From assembly GCA_029953615.1 (NCBI GenBank), contig CP124529.1, forward strand, positions 1,702,998 to 1,766,997: DNA of 64,000 nucleotides, given 5' to 3'. The notes beneath the pieces are model-generated. The model made no database searches. It was not told the DNA's origin and saw only the letters and a program-made list of their open reading frames with translations. How positions within the stretch are numbered: position 1 is the stretch's first letter; each line of letters begins with the position of its first letter. A program made the position numbers and the translations under genes. The stretch comes from Pseudomonas putida (GTDB taxonomy: Bacteria; Pseudomonadota; Gammaproteobacteria; Pseudomonadales; Pseudomonadaceae). This document shows, piece after piece, positions 21,586 through 31,674 of the stretch.

Positions 21586-22773
21586 TCACTGGGCCAGCGG
21601 CAGAACCTGCCAGCGCCCGTCTTGCTGAATCAATTGCCGATCACAATCCGCCTCGAGAGCAGCACTCAACGGCTGGCCAGGCAGGGCCTGGACCACACGC
21701 TGGCCCTCGTTGCGCAACTGGCAGACTTGCTGCCAGAGGGCCGCGTCGCCACTGTCCGGCATCCAGATGCCGCCAGCTGGCAATACGACCTCCGCTCGCC
21801 CCAGTGTGACCAGGGTCTTCAAATCCGTGGAGAAACCGGTAGCCGGGCGGGCCCGGCCAAAGTCGGCGCCGATGTCGTCATAGCGCCCGCCCTGGGCGAT
21901 CGACTGACCTTCGCCCGGCACGAACACGGCGAACACCACGCCGGTGTGATAGTGGTAACCGCGCAGCTCGCCGAGGTCGAAGTACAGCGGCAGGTCCGGG
22001 AAGCGCGATGCCAGGCGATCGGCGATCGCCAGCAGGTCGTCCAGCGCCGCCAGCACGCTGGCCGGGGCACGGCCCAGGCGCACGCGGGCTTCGGCCAGCA
22101 CTTCGCGGCCACCGCACAGTTCGACCAGCGCACGCAGCATGTTGCCCAGGTCCTTTGGCAGGTCGGCGGTCAGCACCTGCACTTCATCCACGGCCTTGCG
22201 CTGCAGGGCGTCGAACAACTGCTGCTCGACTGCACCGGACAGGCCGGCAGCACGGGCCAGGCCGCGGTAGATACCAACATGGCCGAGGTCCATGTGCACA
22301 TCCGGCACATCGGTCAGTTGCAGCGTGGCGAGCATCAGGCTGATGACTTCGACATCGCTGGTGGGGCTGGCGTCGCCGTAAAGTTCGGCACCCAGCTGGA
22401 TCGGGCTGCGCGAGGTGGACAAGGCACGCGGCTGGGCATGCAGCACGCTGCCGGCATAGCACAGGCGGCTCGGGCCTTCACGGCGCAGGGTGTGGGCGTC
22501 GATGCGCGCCACCTGCGGGGTGAAGTCGGCACGGAAGCCCATCAGGCGGCCGGACTGCGGGTCCACTACCTTGAAGGTGCGCTGATCCAGGTCCTGGCCG
22601 GCGCCGGTGAGCAGCGACTCCAGGTACTCGATATGCGGGGTGACGACCAGTTCGTAGCCCCAACTCTGGAACAGGTCCAACACCTGGCGGCGCGCGATCT
22701 CGATGCGCGCGGCCTCAGGTGGCAGTACTTCCTCGATGCCATCTGGCAGCAGCCAGCGGTCTACCGTTGCCAT
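21586..22773 (-). CDS. hisZ: ATP phosphoribosyltransferase regulatory subunit HisZ
   Basis: HisZ resembles histidyl-tRNA synthetase without aminoacylation activity and partners a short HisG to start histidine synthesis. Starting at [20 protein letters not shown] gives 395 residues. The sequence has the class II core ([36 protein letters not shown]). Its presence implies that this organism uses the short form of HisG, encoded elsewhere. It heads the hisZ-purA pair; the hflC terminator lies upstream, so it must have its own promoter in the 22774-22954 gap. Confidence 0.95.
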   Translation of the reverse strand: MATVDRWLLPDGIEEVLPPEAARIEIARRQVLDLFQSWGYELVVTPHIEYLESLLTGAGQDLDQRTFKVVDPQSGRLMGFRADFTPQVARIDAHTLRREGPSRLCYAGSVLHAQPRALSTSRSPIQLGAELYGDASPTSDVEVISLMLATLQLTDVPDVHMDLGHVGIYRGLARAAGLSGAVEQQLFDALQRKAVDEVQVLTADLPKDLGNMLRALVELCGGREVLAEARVRLGRAPASVLAALDDLLAIADRLASRFPDLPLYFDLGELRGYHYHTGVVFAVFVPGEGQSIAQGGRYDDIGADFGRARPATGFSTDLKTLVTLGRAEVVLPAGGIWMPDSGDAALWQQVCQLRNEGQRVVQALPGQPLSAALEADCDRQLIQQDGRWQVLPLAQ

Positions 22774-23074
22774 TACGCCATTTCCCCTCTGGTCCGGGCG
22801 GCTTGCCAGCAGGCGAGCCGTCAGTAAAGCCGGTATCGCGCACAGCAGCGGGCAGCACTGATCCCAGCGCAGCCACCGTACCCGACACCCTCGAATTGCC
22901 TTGCGACCTGACCAAACCGTCAACTGGCGGTTTGCCAATCAACCTTGCAGACGCAAAAAAGCCGGGAAATTTCCCGGCTGACTCATCATACACCCCTTTT
23001 CATTCAGGATGCACCCCGCCTGGTGTTTTAGCTGCCAGGCGGGGCGCCGCTGCATGAAAATCAGGGCCTGAGCA
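22774..23074. other. Gene-free gap between hflC and hisZ
   Basis: From the hflC end it holds a hairpin CCCCGCCTGG/CCAGGCGGGG (23014-23044), then the terminator at 22955-22978, then about 180 nt that should contain the hisZ promoter, including an imperfect hairpin CGGCTTGCC-AGCA-GGCGAGCCG. I see no gene. Confidence 0.7.
22955..22978 (-). terminator. Rho-independent terminator after hflC
   Basis: On the minus strand GCCGGGAAATTTCCCGGC is followed by TTTTTT. It ends the long hfq-hflX-hflKC gene train before hisZ. Confidence 0.88.
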
Positions 23075-23944
23075 TTACGGCCTGCTCTTGTCCAGGAAGC
23101 GGAAGAACTCGTTCTTCGGGTCCAGGACCAGCACGTCGCTCTTGCTCGAGAAGCTCTCGCGGTACGCCTGCAGGCTACGGTAGAACGCGTAGAAATCGGC
23201 GTCCTGGGTGTAGGCTTTGGCATAGATGGCGGCCGCCTGGGCGTCGCCGTCACCGCGGGTTTCCTCTGCTTCGCGATAGGCCTCGGCCAGCAATACGCGG
23301 CGCTGACGGTCGGCATCGGCACGAATACCTTCAGCCAGCTCGTTACCCTTGGCGCGGTGCTCGCGGGCTTCACGCTCACGCTCGGTGCTCATGCGGTCGA
23401 ACACGCTGCGGTTGACTTCCTTCGGCAGGTCGATGGCCTTGACGCGCACGTCGACCACCTCGATACCCAGTTCCTTGGCGGCCATGCGGTTCAGCGATGC
23501 AGTGATGTCGGCCATCAGCGCGTCACGTTCACCGGAAACCACCTCGTGCAGGGTACGTTTACCGAACTGGTCACGCAGGCCGCTTTCCAGGCGACGCGAC
23601 AGACGCTCGTCGGCGATCTGCTTCATGCCGGAGGTAGCGGTGTAGAAGCGTTCGGCATCCTTGACGCGCCACTTGGCGTAGGCGTCGACCATCACCGCTT
23701 TCTTCTCCAGGGTCAGGAACCGCTGGGTCGGAGCGTCGAGAGTCATCAGGCGGGCGTCGAACTTGCGCACCTGGTTCACGTACGGAATCTTCACATGCAT
23801 GCCAGGCTGGACATCCGCCTGGACCACCTTACCGAAGCGCAGCAATACCGCGCGCTCGGTCTGGGACACGATGTAGAAGCTGTTCCAGGCCACGATGGCC
23901 AGGACCACGGCGGCGATCAGGGCGATCAGCGATCGGTTGCTCAT
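23075..23944 (-). CDS. hflC: HflC, membrane modulator of FtsH protease
   Basis: HflC and HflK are SPFH/band-7 proteins that form a large inner-membrane cage around FtsH. The 289-residue protein has one N-terminal membrane anchor (IALIAAVVLAIVAWNSFYIV) and a periplasmic SPFH domain, followed by a helical region rich in Glu/Arg (STEREREAREHRAKGNELAE). Its ATG overlaps the last base of the hflK stop codon, indicating coupled translation. Confidence 0.96.
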   Translation of the reverse strand: MSNRSLIALIAAVVLAIVAWNSFYIVSQTERAVLLRFGKVVQADVQPGMHVKIPYVNQVRKFDARLMTLDAPTQRFLTLEKKAVMVDAYAKWRVKDAERFYTATSGMKQIADERLSRRLESGLRDQFGKRTLHEVVSGERDALMADITASLNRMAAKELGIEVVDVRVKAIDLPKEVNRSVFDRMSTEREREAREHRAKGNELAEGIRADADRQRRVLLAEAYREAEETRGDGDAQAAAIYAKAYTQDADFYAFYRSLQAYRESFSSKSDVLVLDPKNEFFRFLDKSRP

Positions 23945-25125
23945 CAGCGGCTCTCCCTAGTGCGCAGCGGCTGCTGTTGCTGTTGCAGGTCCTGCGCGGC
24001 ACGGGCGGCCGCATCGTTGACCGATGGCGACACGCTGGCGGTCGGCGCGGACGGGTTGCGGCTGCCTTCGACCATCTTGTCCAGCGGCAGGTAGAGCAGG
24101 TTGTTCTGCCCGTCCTTGGTTGCCACCATGACCTTGCTCGAATTGCTGTAGACCTCTTGCATGGTCTCCAGGTACAGGCGCTGACGGGTCACGTCAGGGG
24201 CCTTGCGGTACTCGGCGACCAGCTTGGTGAAGCGGTCGGCCTCACCCTTGGCGCGGGCGATGACTTCGTCGCGGTAACCGTTGGCGTCCTCGATGATGCG
24301 CTGCGCCTGACCACGGGCTTCCGGCACCACGCCATTGGCGTAGGACTCGGCCTGGTTGCGGGCACGCTGCTCGTCTTCGCGGGCGCGGATCACGTCGTCG
24401 AAGGCTTCCTGCACTTCACGCGGGGCTGCCGCGCTCTGTACGTTGACCTGGGTGACAGTGATACCGGTGCGGTAGGTGTCGAGGAAGCGCTGCAGGCGCT
24501 CGCGGATATCCACGGCCATCTGCTCACGGCCTTCGGTCAGCACCTGGTCCATCGAGGTGGAACCCACCACGTGGCGCAGGGCGCTGTCGGTCGCGTGCTG
24601 CAGGCTGACCTCAGGCTGGTCGACGTTGAGCACGAAGTCCTGCAGGTTGCTGATCTTGTACTGGACGGTCAGCGGTACCTCGACGATGTTCTCGTCTTCG
24701 GTCAGCATCTGGCCCTGTTTGGTATAGGCACGCTCGCGCGTGACGTTCTCCATGTACTTGCGGTCGATCGGCGGGAAGTAGATGTTCAGGCCGGGACCGA
24801 CCGTCTCGTAGTACTTGCCGAAGCGCAGCACCACGGCCTGCTCCTGCTCATCGACCACGTACACGGCGCTGTACAGCCAGATCGCGGCCAGTACCGCCAG
24901 GCCGATGCCCAGCAGGCCCAGGCCACCGCCCTTGCCGACATTGCGGTCACCGCCGCCACGTTTCTTGCCACTGCCGAACATGCCGTTCAGGCTGTCCTGC
25001 AATTTGCGGAAGGCCTCGTCCAGGTCCGGTGGACCTTTCTTGTCACCACCGCCGCCGCCGCCATTCCGGCGACCGCCCCAGGGATCCTGATTGTTCGAGT
25101 TGCCACCCGGCTCGTTCCAAGCCAT
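23944..25125 (-). CDS. hflK: HflK, membrane modulator of FtsH protease
   Basis: Partner of HflC. The start MAWNEPGGNSNNQDPWGGRR at 25125 gives 393 residues and has GGAGAG 6 nt upstream; the upstream in-frame codons are not conserved. The cytoplasmic N-terminus is rich in Gly (RRNGGGGGGDKKGPPDLDEA), followed by one membrane segment (LLGIGLAVLAAIWLYSAVYV) and the SPFH domain. The C-terminus is Gln/Ala-rich. It lies 96 nt after hflX. Confidence 0.96.
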   Translation of the reverse strand: MAWNEPGGNSNNQDPWGGRRNGGGGGGDKKGPPDLDEAFRKLQDSLNGMFGSGKKRGGGDRNVGKGGGLGLLGIGLAVLAAIWLYSAVYVVDEQEQAVVLRFGKYYETVGPGLNIYFPPIDRKYMENVTRERAYTKQGQMLTEDENIVEVPLTVQYKISNLQDFVLNVDQPEVSLQHATDSALRHVVGSTSMDQVLTEGREQMAVDIRERLQRFLDTYRTGITVTQVNVQSAAAPREVQEAFDDVIRAREDEQRARNQAESYANGVVPEARGQAQRIIEDANGYRDEVIARAKGEADRFTKLVAEYRKAPDVTRQRLYLETMQEVYSNSSKVMVATKDGQNNLLYLPLDKMVEGSRNPSAPTASVSPSVNDAAARAAQDLQQQQQPLRTRESR

Positions 25126-25221
25126 AGCGCTCTCCATCTGATAAAGCAAAGACGCGCCCACGGCGCGCCGTCCAATGCTACAGAATGCCTGTCACTGCTG
25201 CCCGGCGACCTCGACGAGCAT

Positions 25222-26523
25222 TTATTGCAAAGTGTGTTGCTCGACAAACACTTGCGGCTCCATGCCTTCGCGACTGACCAGGCGATTCAGTTCTACCATG
25301 GGCAGTCGCACGCTCAGCAGGCTGCGCCCTTCTTCATCATGCGCTTCACTCTGCACGGCACCCAGGGCAAAGAATTGCGCGCGCAAGCGGGCAAAACGCT
25401 GCTCCAGACACAGGGTACCGACAAACAGATCATTCCCCAGCAACTCGGCAATCGCCTGGCCGACCAGCTCCAGGCCACGCCCATCGCGTGCCGATACCCA
25501 GACCCGTTCCGGCTTGCCATCGGCATTGCGCTGGATCTGCGGCTCGACATCTTCGAGCAGGTCGAGTTTGTTATACACCTCGAGGATCGGCAACCCTTCG
25601 GCACCAATCTCGCCCAACACCGCCAGCACCTGCTCGATCTGCTCCATGCGCTCCGGCTCATGGGCGTCGATCACATGCAGCAGCAAGTCGGAGTTGCTCG
25701 ACTCTTCGAGCGTAGCCCGAAATGCCTCGACCAGCTTGTGCGGCAGGTGGCGAATGAAGCCCACGGTGTCGGCCAGCACGATCGGCCCCAGGTCGTTCAG
25801 CTCGAGCCGGCGCAGGGTCGGGTCGAGGGTGGCGAACAGCTGGTCCGCGGCATACACCTCGGATTCGGTCAGGGCGTTGAACAGCGTGGACTTGCCGGCG
25901 TTGGTATAACCCACCAGCGACACCGACGGGATATCCGCGCGCTTGCGCCCGCGGCGCGCCTGCTCGCGCTGGCTGCGCACCTTCTCCAGGCGTGACTTGA
26001 TCTGGCGAATGCGCACCCGCAACAGGCGGCGGTCGGTTTCCAGCTGGGTTTCACCCGGGCCACGCAGGCCGATACCACCCTTCTGACGCTCAAGGTGGGT
26101 CCAGCCGCGCACCAGCCGCGTGCTCATGTGCTCGAGCTGGGCCAGTTCGACCTGCAGCTTGCCTTCATGGGTACGCGCCCTTTGGGCGAAGATATCGAGA
26201 ATCAGCCCGGTACGGTCGAGCACACGACACTCGAACACACGTTCGAGGTTGCGCTCCTGACTGGGCGTGAGGGTGTGATTGAAAATCACCAGGTCTACCT
26301 GTTCGGCATGGACCAGGTCGTGCAACTCTTCGACCTTGCCACTGCCAATCAGGTATTTGGCGGAAGGCTGATGCCTTGCCACCGTGACCAGCGAGACGAT
26401 GTCGGCACCGGCCGACAATGCCAGCTCCTGAAACTCCTGCGGGTCTTCGCGCGCCTCAGGGTTCTGACCTTCCAAGTGAACGAGCAACGCCCGCTCACCA
26501 CCACCGTGGCGCTCAAAGAACAA
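25222..26523 (-). CDS. hflX: Ribosome-associated GTPase HflX
   Basis: HflX binds the large ribosomal subunit and rescues or splits stalled ribosomes under stress. The 433-residue protein starts with a TTG at 26523 (MFFERHGGGERALLVHLEG), supported by AGGAG 6 nt upstream. The N-terminal HflX domain leads to a Gly-rich helix region (GGIGLRGPGETQLETDRR) and a GTPase domain with G1 GYTNAGKSTLFN, G3 DTVGF and G4 NKLD. It follows hfq by 12 nt. Confidence 0.96.
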   Translation of the reverse strand: MFFERHGGGERALLVHLEGQNPEAREDPQEFQELALSAGADIVSLVTVARHQPSAKYLIGSGKVEELHDLVHAEQVDLVIFNHTLTPSQERNLERVFECRVLDRTGLILDIFAQRARTHEGKLQVELAQLEHMSTRLVRGWTHLERQKGGIGLRGPGETQLETDRRLLRVRIRQIKSRLEKVRSQREQARRGRKRADIPSVSLVGYTNAGKSTLFNALTESEVYAADQLFATLDPTLRRLELNDLGPIVLADTVGFIRHLPHKLVEAFRATLEESSNSDLLLHVIDAHEPERMEQIEQVLAVLGEIGAEGLPILEVYNKLDLLEDVEPQIQRNADGKPERVWVSARDGRGLELVGQAIAELLGNDLFVGTLCLEQRFARLRAQFFALGAVQSEAHDEEGRSLLSVRLPMVELNRLVSREGMEPQVFVEQHTLQ

Positions 26524-26535
26524 TGCAGGCTCCTA

Positions 26536-26796
26536 TCAGGCGTTGCCTGGCTCGCTGTCGCCGTGCTCGGAATCGGACGGGCTTGGCAGGCGAACCGGAC
26601 GGGCAGGTACCACGGTCGAGATGGCGTGTTTGTAGACCATCTGGCTGACGGTGTTTTTCAGCAGTACCACGAACTGGTCGAAGGACTCGATCGAACCCTG
26701 CAGTTTGATGCCGTTGACCAGATAGATGGATACCGGAACCTTTTCTTTTCTCAAGGTGTTCAAGTAAGGGTCTTGTAGCGAATGCCCTTTTGACAT
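26536..26796 (-). CDS. hfq: RNA chaperone Hfq
   Basis: Hfq is a hexameric Sm-like protein that pairs small RNAs with mRNAs and, in pseudomonads, works with Crc in catabolite control. The start [20 protein letters not shown] gives 86 residues. Sm1 ([19 protein letters not shown]) and Sm2 ([12 protein letters not shown]) are intact, and the C-terminal tail is short, as usual in Pseudomonas. The 94-nt gap upstream, after miaA, is AT-rich and probably contains an additional promoter. Confidence 0.98.
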   Translation of the reverse strand: MSKGHSLQDPYLNTLRKEKVPVSIYLVNGIKLQGSIESFDQFVVLLKNTVSQMVYKHAISTVVPARPVRLPSPSDSEHGDSEPGNA

Positions 26797-26890
26797 ATGC
26801 CGCACTCCTGTAAGGATAAATAATAGAAAATCAAGAAAATCGATAAATTAGGCCGCCCCTTCGCAAGAATAGACGGCAATCAGCAGGGAC

Positions 26891-27862
26891 TCAGCTCAAT
26901 ATGGAGATGGCCCCAAGGTATTTCAAGGTGCGGGACAGATTGTCGCAGGCCAGGCTGTCAAGCCAGTGCACTTCAGGCCAGCCACGCAACCAGGTGAACT
27001 GCCGCTTGGCCAGCTGCCTGGTGGCAATGATACCGCGCTCACGCATCTCATTCTCAGTCAGCTTGCCGTCGAGGTAGTCCCAGACCTGCCGATACCCCAC
27101 TGCCCGTATAGACGGCAGCCCGGCGTGCAAGTCACTTCTGGCTCGCAGCGATCGGACCTCGTCGACGAAGCCCTGTTCCAGCATCTGTGAAAATCGTAAC
27201 GCAATTCGATCATGCAAAATGTGACGATCTGTAGGAGCAATCGCCAAACTCGCGACAGTATAGGGCAAATGCCCGCCGGCGCCTGCGTCTGCGCCGCGAC
27301 TTTCCGCGAATTGACGTTGACGATGTGCGGTCATGCTCTCGCCACTCACCCGATACACCTCCAGCGCCCGGATCAGCCGCTGTGGGTCGTTGGGGTGGAT
27401 ACGCGCCGCCGACTCGGGGTCGACCTCGGCCAACTGGCGATGCAACTCGGCCAGGCCCAGGGCTTCGGCCTGGGCCTCAAGCTCGGCACGCACTGCGGCA
27501 TCGGCTGCCGGCATGTCTGCCAGGCCATCGGTCAATGCCTTGTAATAGAGCATGGTGCCGCCCACCAGTAGCGGGATCTTGCCGCGTGCGGTGATCTCGG
27601 CCATGGCCTCCAGGGCATCGGCACGGAACTGCGCAGCCGAATAGCTTTCGGCCGGGTCGCGAATGTCGATCAACCGGTGCGGGTGGGCGGCGAGGATTTC
27701 TTTCGACGGCTTGGCCGAACCGATATCCATACCGCGGTAGACCAGCGCCGAATCGACGCTGATCAGCTCGCACGGCAGTACTTTGGTCAGTTCGATGGCC
27801 AGATCGGTCTTGCCGGCCGCTGTCGGGCCCATCAGGAATATTGCAGGGGGCTTGCCGCTCAT
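26891..27862 (-). CDS. miaA: tRNA dimethylallyltransferase MiaA
   Basis: It adds a dimethylallyl group to A37 of tRNAs that read codons starting with U. Starting at [20 protein letters not shown] gives 323 residues; the upstream in-frame sequence lies inside mutL and lacks family character. The P-loop GPTAAGKT, the [18 protein letters not shown] segment and a C-terminal [11 protein letters not shown] motif are visible. The start lies 1 nt past the mutL stop. Confidence 0.96.
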   Translation of the reverse strand: MSGKPPAIFLMGPTAAGKTDLAIELTKVLPCELISVDSALVYRGMDIGSAKPSKEILAAHPHRLIDIRDPAESYSAAQFRADALEAMAEITARGKIPLLVGGTMLYYKALTDGLADMPAADAAVRAELEAQAEALGLAELHRQLAEVDPESAARIHPNDPQRLIRALEVYRVSGESMTAHRQRQFAESRGADAGAGGHLPYTVASLAIAPTDRHILHDRIALRFSQMLEQGFVDEVRSLRARSDLHAGLPSIRAVGYRQVWDYLDGKLTENEMRERGIIATRQLAKRQFTWLRGWPEVHWLDSLACDNLSRTLKYLGAISILS

Positions 27863-27863
27863 T

Positions 27864-29762
27864 TCATCGACCGCGCAGGAAGAGTTTGTCCAGGTCGTCC
27901 AGGCCCATCTGGGTCCAGGTGGGGCGACCATGGTTGCACTGGCCGCTGCGCTCGGTGTTCTCCATGTCACGCAGCAGGGCGTTCATCTCGGGGATCGCCA
28001 GGCGCCGGTTGGCGCGCACCGCGCCGTGGCAGGCCATGGTGCCGAGCAGCTCGTTGAGGTGCGCCTGGATACGGTCGCTGGTGCCGTATTCCATCAGGTC
28101 GGCGAGTACATCCTGCACCAGCCGGTTGGCCTCGGCCTGCTTGAGCAAAGCCGGGATCTGGCGGATGGCCAAGGTCTCGGGGCCCAGGCGCTGCAGTTCG
28201 AAACCCAGCCGCTGGAACCACTGCGCGTGCTCCTCGGCACAGTCTGCCTCACGCTGGCTCAAGGCCAGGGTCTCCGGCACCAGCAGCGGCTGCCCGCTGA
28301 GGCCTTCGCTGGCCATGGCCACTTTCAGGCGCTCGTACATGATGCGCTCGTGTGCGGCATGCATGTCTACCAGCACCAGGCCGATGGCGTTTTCAGCCAG
28401 GATGTAGATGCCCTTGAGCTGCGCCAGCGCGTAGCCCAGCGGGGGAATGTCACCCTGGCTTTCAGGCAGCGCCGTGGTCGGCGCCGCGCCTTCTTCCAGC
28501 GGCTTGTAAAACTCGCGATACACCGCCTGTGCATCGGCGGCCGGCAGCGGCTGAGAGGGGCGCGGGGTGTACTGATACTGGTAGCCCGCACCACTGCCCC
28601 CACCGGAAAACGACTGCTGCGGGGCACGCGGCTGCTCGAGCACCGGCGAGGCCAGGCGCATTTCGCCCTGGGGGCCGAACTCACCGGCCTGCTGGCCCGT
28701 GGCGCGAACCACTTCGGGCACGGCAGCTGGCGCCGCCAACTGGTCTTCCGGGCGCACATCGGCCAGGGCGCGATGCAGGGTGCCATAGAGGAAGTCGTGC
28801 ACCGAGCGCCCCTCGCGGAAACGCACTTCGTGCTTGGTCGGGTGCACGTTGACGTCGACGCCGTTGGGCTCCAGTTCCAGGAACAGCACGAAGGTCGGGT
28901 GCCGGCCATTGAACAACACGTCGCGGTAGGCCTGGCGCACGGCGTGGGCGACCAGCTTGTCGCGTACCGCACGGCCGTTGACGAAGAAATACTGCAGGTC
29001 TGCCTGGCTGCGAGAGAAGGTGGGCAGGCCGACCCAGCCCCACAGGCGCAGGCCGTTGCGCTCAACGTCGATCGGCAGCGCCTGCTCCATGAAGCCCGGG
29101 CCACAGATGGCGCCCACTCGCCGTGCACGGGCAGTTTCATCGTGGGCCTCGTGCAGGCTGAGGATGCTCTTGCCGTTGTGGCGCAGGTGGAAGCCGACAT
29201 CGAAGCGCGCCAGCGCCAGACGCCGGATCACTTCCTGCAGGTGATCGAATTCGGTTTTCTCGGCCTTGAGGAACTTGCGTCGGGCCGGGGTGTTGAAGAA
29301 CAGGTCGCGCACTTCCACCGAAGTACCCACCGGGTGCGCCGCCGGCTGTACCCGCGGGGTCATGTCGCGGCCTTCGGTTTCCACCTGCCAGGCCTCGGTT
29401 GCGCTGGCGGTACGCGAGGTCAGGGTCAGCCGCGCCACCGAGCTGATCGAGGCCAGGGCCTCACCACGGAAGCCCAGGCTCAATACCCCTTCGAGGTCTT
29501 CCAGCTCGCGGATCTTGCTGGTGGCGTGACGGGCCAGCGCCAGCGGCAGGTCGTCGGCGGAAATGCCGCTGCCATCGTCACGCACCCGCAGCAGCTTGAC
29601 TCCGCCCTGTTCCACTTCCACGTCGATACGCCGGGCGCCGGAGTCCAGGCTGTTCTCCAGCAACTCCTTGGCGACAGAGGCCGGCCGCTCGACAACCTCG
29701 CCGGCGGCAATCTGGTTGGCCAGCCGCGGGCTGAGCAGCTGGATGCGCGAACCACCACTCAT
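27864..29762 (-). CDS. mutL: DNA mismatch repair protein MutL
   Basis: MutL links MutS mismatch recognition to strand processing. The 632-residue protein has the GHKL ATPase motifs ([38 protein letters not shown]), a Pro/Gln/Ser-rich linker near residues 345-430, and a C-terminal dimerisation domain. That domain contains [12 protein letters not shown] at 466-477, matching the D-x-H-A-x2-E-x4-E metal-binding motif of MutL endonucleases, unlike E. coli MutL. It overlaps amiB by 4 nt and abuts miaA. Confidence 0.97.
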   Translation of the reverse strand: MSGGSRIQLLSPRLANQIAAGEVVERPASVAKELLENSLDSGARRIDVEVEQGGVKLLRVRDDGSGISADDLPLALARHATSKIRELEDLEGVLSLGFRGEALASISSVARLTLTSRTASATEAWQVETEGRDMTPRVQPAAHPVGTSVEVRDLFFNTPARRKFLKAEKTEFDHLQEVIRRLALARFDVGFHLRHNGKSILSLHEAHDETARARRVGAICGPGFMEQALPIDVERNGLRLWGWVGLPTFSRSQADLQYFFVNGRAVRDKLVAHAVRQAYRDVLFNGRHPTFVLFLELEPNGVDVNVHPTKHEVRFREGRSVHDFLYGTLHRALADVRPEDQLAAPAAVPEVVRATGQQAGEFGPQGEMRLASPVLEQPRAPQQSFSGGGSGAGYQYQYTPRPSQPLPAADAQAVYREFYKPLEEGAAPTTALPESQGDIPPLGYALAQLKGIYILAENAIGLVLVDMHAAHERIMYERLKVAMASEGLSGQPLLVPETLALSQREADCAEEHAQWFQRLGFELQRLGPETLAIRQIPALLKQAEANRLVQDVLADLMEYGTSDRIQAHLNELLGTMACHGAVRANRRLAIPEMNALLRDMENTERSGQCNHGRPTWTQMGLDDLDKLFLRGR

Positions 29763-31189
29763 TGCGAAGCCAATGTGGTAGCAGGGATATCGAGGCGCTG
29801 GCCAACCTTGAGCTCATCGGACTTGAGGTTGTTTGTGCTGCGCAGGCTGGCCGCGCTGACCTGGTAGCGCACGGCGAGCATCGCCAGGGTTTCGCCAGGG
29901 CGCACCGTGTGTTCACGCGGGCCAGCGGCGATCTTGCCGGTGTCGCGTAGCCAGGCGATGTAGGTGCCAGGCGGCGGGTTCTGCTGGAAGTACTGGCGCA
30001 CACCGGTGTGGATCGAACGGGCCAGGGCCTGCTGATGGCTGGCAGTGGCCAGCTTGGCGGCTTCGTTGTTGTTCGAGATGAACCCGGTTTCAACAAGGAT
30101 CGACGGGATATCAGGCGACTTCAGCACCATGAAGCCGGCCTGTTCTACCCGCTGCTTGTGCAACGAGGTAATGCGGCCCATGTTGCCCAGCACCTTCTGC
30201 CCGACATTGAGGCTGGAGCTGAGCGTGGCGGTCATCGACAGGTCGAGGAGCACGCCGGCCAGCATGCGGTCCTTGTCGTCGAGGCTGACGTTACCGGCAC
30301 CACCGATCAGGTCGGAACGGTTTTCCGTGTCGGCCAGCCAGCGCGCTGTCTCGGAGGTGGCGCCGCGGTCGGACAGGGCGAACACCGAGGCGCCAAAGGC
30401 GGCGCGCGATGGCGCGGCATCGGCGTGGATCGAGATGAACAGGTCGGCGCCCTTCTTGCGGGCGATTTCCGTGCGTTTGCGCAGCGGGATGAAGTAGTCG
30501 CCGGTACGGGTCAACTCGGCCCGGAAGCCTTTTTCGCTGTTGATCTGACGCTGCAGTTCCTTGGCGATCTGCAGCACGATGTCTTTTTCATGCTGGCCAC
30601 GCGAGCCGGACGCACCCGGGTCTTCACCGCCGTGGCCGGCATCGATGGCAACCACGATGTCACGCTTGCCGCTGGGCACCGGTGGCAGCTTGATGGCAGG
30701 CTGGGCCGGTGTCACCGGCACTGCCGGCGTGGTTGCAGGCGTTGGCACCGGGGCAGGGGCCGGAGTCGGCGCGCTGGCGGCGATGGCGTCAGCCTCCTGG
30801 TCGTACAGGTCGACCACCAGGCGATTGCCATACTGGGCATTGGGCGCCAGGGTAAAGCTTTTCGGGGTGACCGACTTTTTCAGGTCGACCACCACGCGCA
30901 GGTCGGTCGGGGTACGCTGGGCCGAACGCACGCTGCTGATCGGCGTATTGGAGGTAGCCACGTTCAGCGGCGCGGCCAAGGTCGCGCCATTGATGTCGAT
31001 AACCAGGCGATCAGGCGCGCTCAGGGTGAAGACGCTGTGCTGCACGGGGCCAGAAAGGTCGAAGACCAGCCGCGTGTTGTCGGGCGCGCGCCACAGGCGC
31101 ATGCTCTTGACTTGAGTGACGGCCAGAGCGTCAACGGTCACCGTTGTCAGCAGCAGCCCAACGATGGCGACCAGTGCGCGTATGCGCAT
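29759..31189 (-). CDS. amiB: N-acetylmuramoyl-L-alanine amidase (AmiB/AmiC type) with LysM
   Basis: This periplasmic amidase cuts the stem peptide from peptidoglycan during daughter-cell separation. The 476-residue protein has a signal peptide (about 1-24), an AMIN septal-targeting domain ([20 protein letters not shown] onward), a Pro/Thr/Ala linker, the amidase_3 domain ([37 protein letters not shown]) and a C-terminal LysM ([20 protein letters not shown]). It sits in the usual order between tsaE and mutL. Confidence 0.95.
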   Translation of the reverse strand: MRIRALVAIVGLLLTTVTVDALAVTQVKSMRLWRAPDNTRLVFDLSGPVQHSVFTLSAPDRLVIDINGATLAAPLNVATSNTPISSVRSAQRTPTDLRVVVDLKKSVTPKSFTLAPNAQYGNRLVVDLYDQEADAIAASAPTPAPAPVPTPATTPAVPVTPAQPAIKLPPVPSGKRDIVVAIDAGHGGEDPGASGSRGQHEKDIVLQIAKELQRQINSEKGFRAELTRTGDYFIPLRKRTEIARKKGADLFISIHADAAPSRAAFGASVFALSDRGATSETARWLADTENRSDLIGGAGNVSLDDKDRMLAGVLLDLSMTATLSSSLNVGQKVLGNMGRITSLHKQRVEQAGFMVLKSPDIPSILVETGFISNNNEAAKLATASHQQALARSIHTGVRQYFQQNPPPGTYIAWLRDTGKIAAGPREHTVRPGETLAMLAVRYQVSAASLRSTNNLKSDELKVGQRLDIPATTLASQ

Positions 31190-31200
31190 ACCTACCCCAC

Positions 31201-31674
31201 TTACTGTTTATAGTGTTCGGCCAGTGCCACGCACCAGGCCTCGCCGCGAGCCCCCTGCGGCGAAAGGATCAGCGAGCGTCCGCCCGCTTGGGGGCTTATG
31301 GTAATGGTCAGGTCGGGCTTTGGCAAAACGCCCGCACCCTTTTGTGGCCACTCGAACAGGCACAGCGGGTCGCCCTCGAAATAGTCACGAATGCCCATGA
31401 ACTCCAGCTCTTCCGGATCGACCAGGCGATACAGGTCGAAATGGAACGCCCGCACCTCACCGATTTCGTAAGGCTCGACCACCGTGAAGGTCGGGCTTTT
31501 CACTGCACCAGTATGGCCCAGGCCACGAATCAGGCCACGCGACAGCGTGGTTTTACCCGCGCCCAGGTCACCTTCCAGAAAAATCACGCCGTGACCGCCG
31601 GTCACCTCGGCCAGTTGTGCGCCGAATTTGACCGTGGCCGCTTCATCGGCCAGAAACAGGTTTATGCCAGACAC
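31201..31674 (-). CDS. tsaE: tRNA threonylcarbamoyladenosine biosynthesis ATPase TsaE
   Basis: TsaE is the ATPase of the TsaB-TsaD-TsaE complex that makes t6A37 in ANN-decoding tRNAs. The 157-residue protein has Walker A GDLGAGKTTLSRGL, the segment KSPTFTVVEPYEIG and the conserved HFDLYRLVDPEELEFMG. Its start overlaps the end of the nnr gene by 13 nt, so it is translationally coupled, and amiB follows after 11 nt. Confidence 0.96.
   Translation of the reverse strand: MSGINLFLADEAATVKFGAQLAEVTGGHGVIFLEGDLGAGKTTLSRGLIRGLGHTGAVKSPTFTVVEPYEIGEVRAFHFDLYRLVDPEELEFMGIRDYFEGDPLCLFEWPQKGAGVLPKPDLTITISPQAGGRSLILSPQGARGEAWCVALAEHYKQ

Noticed and set aside
27783..29867. A 694-codon open frame antisense to mutL
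   Set aside because: It is a shadow frame; it crosses the ends of miaA, mutL and amiB without any start signal or domain.
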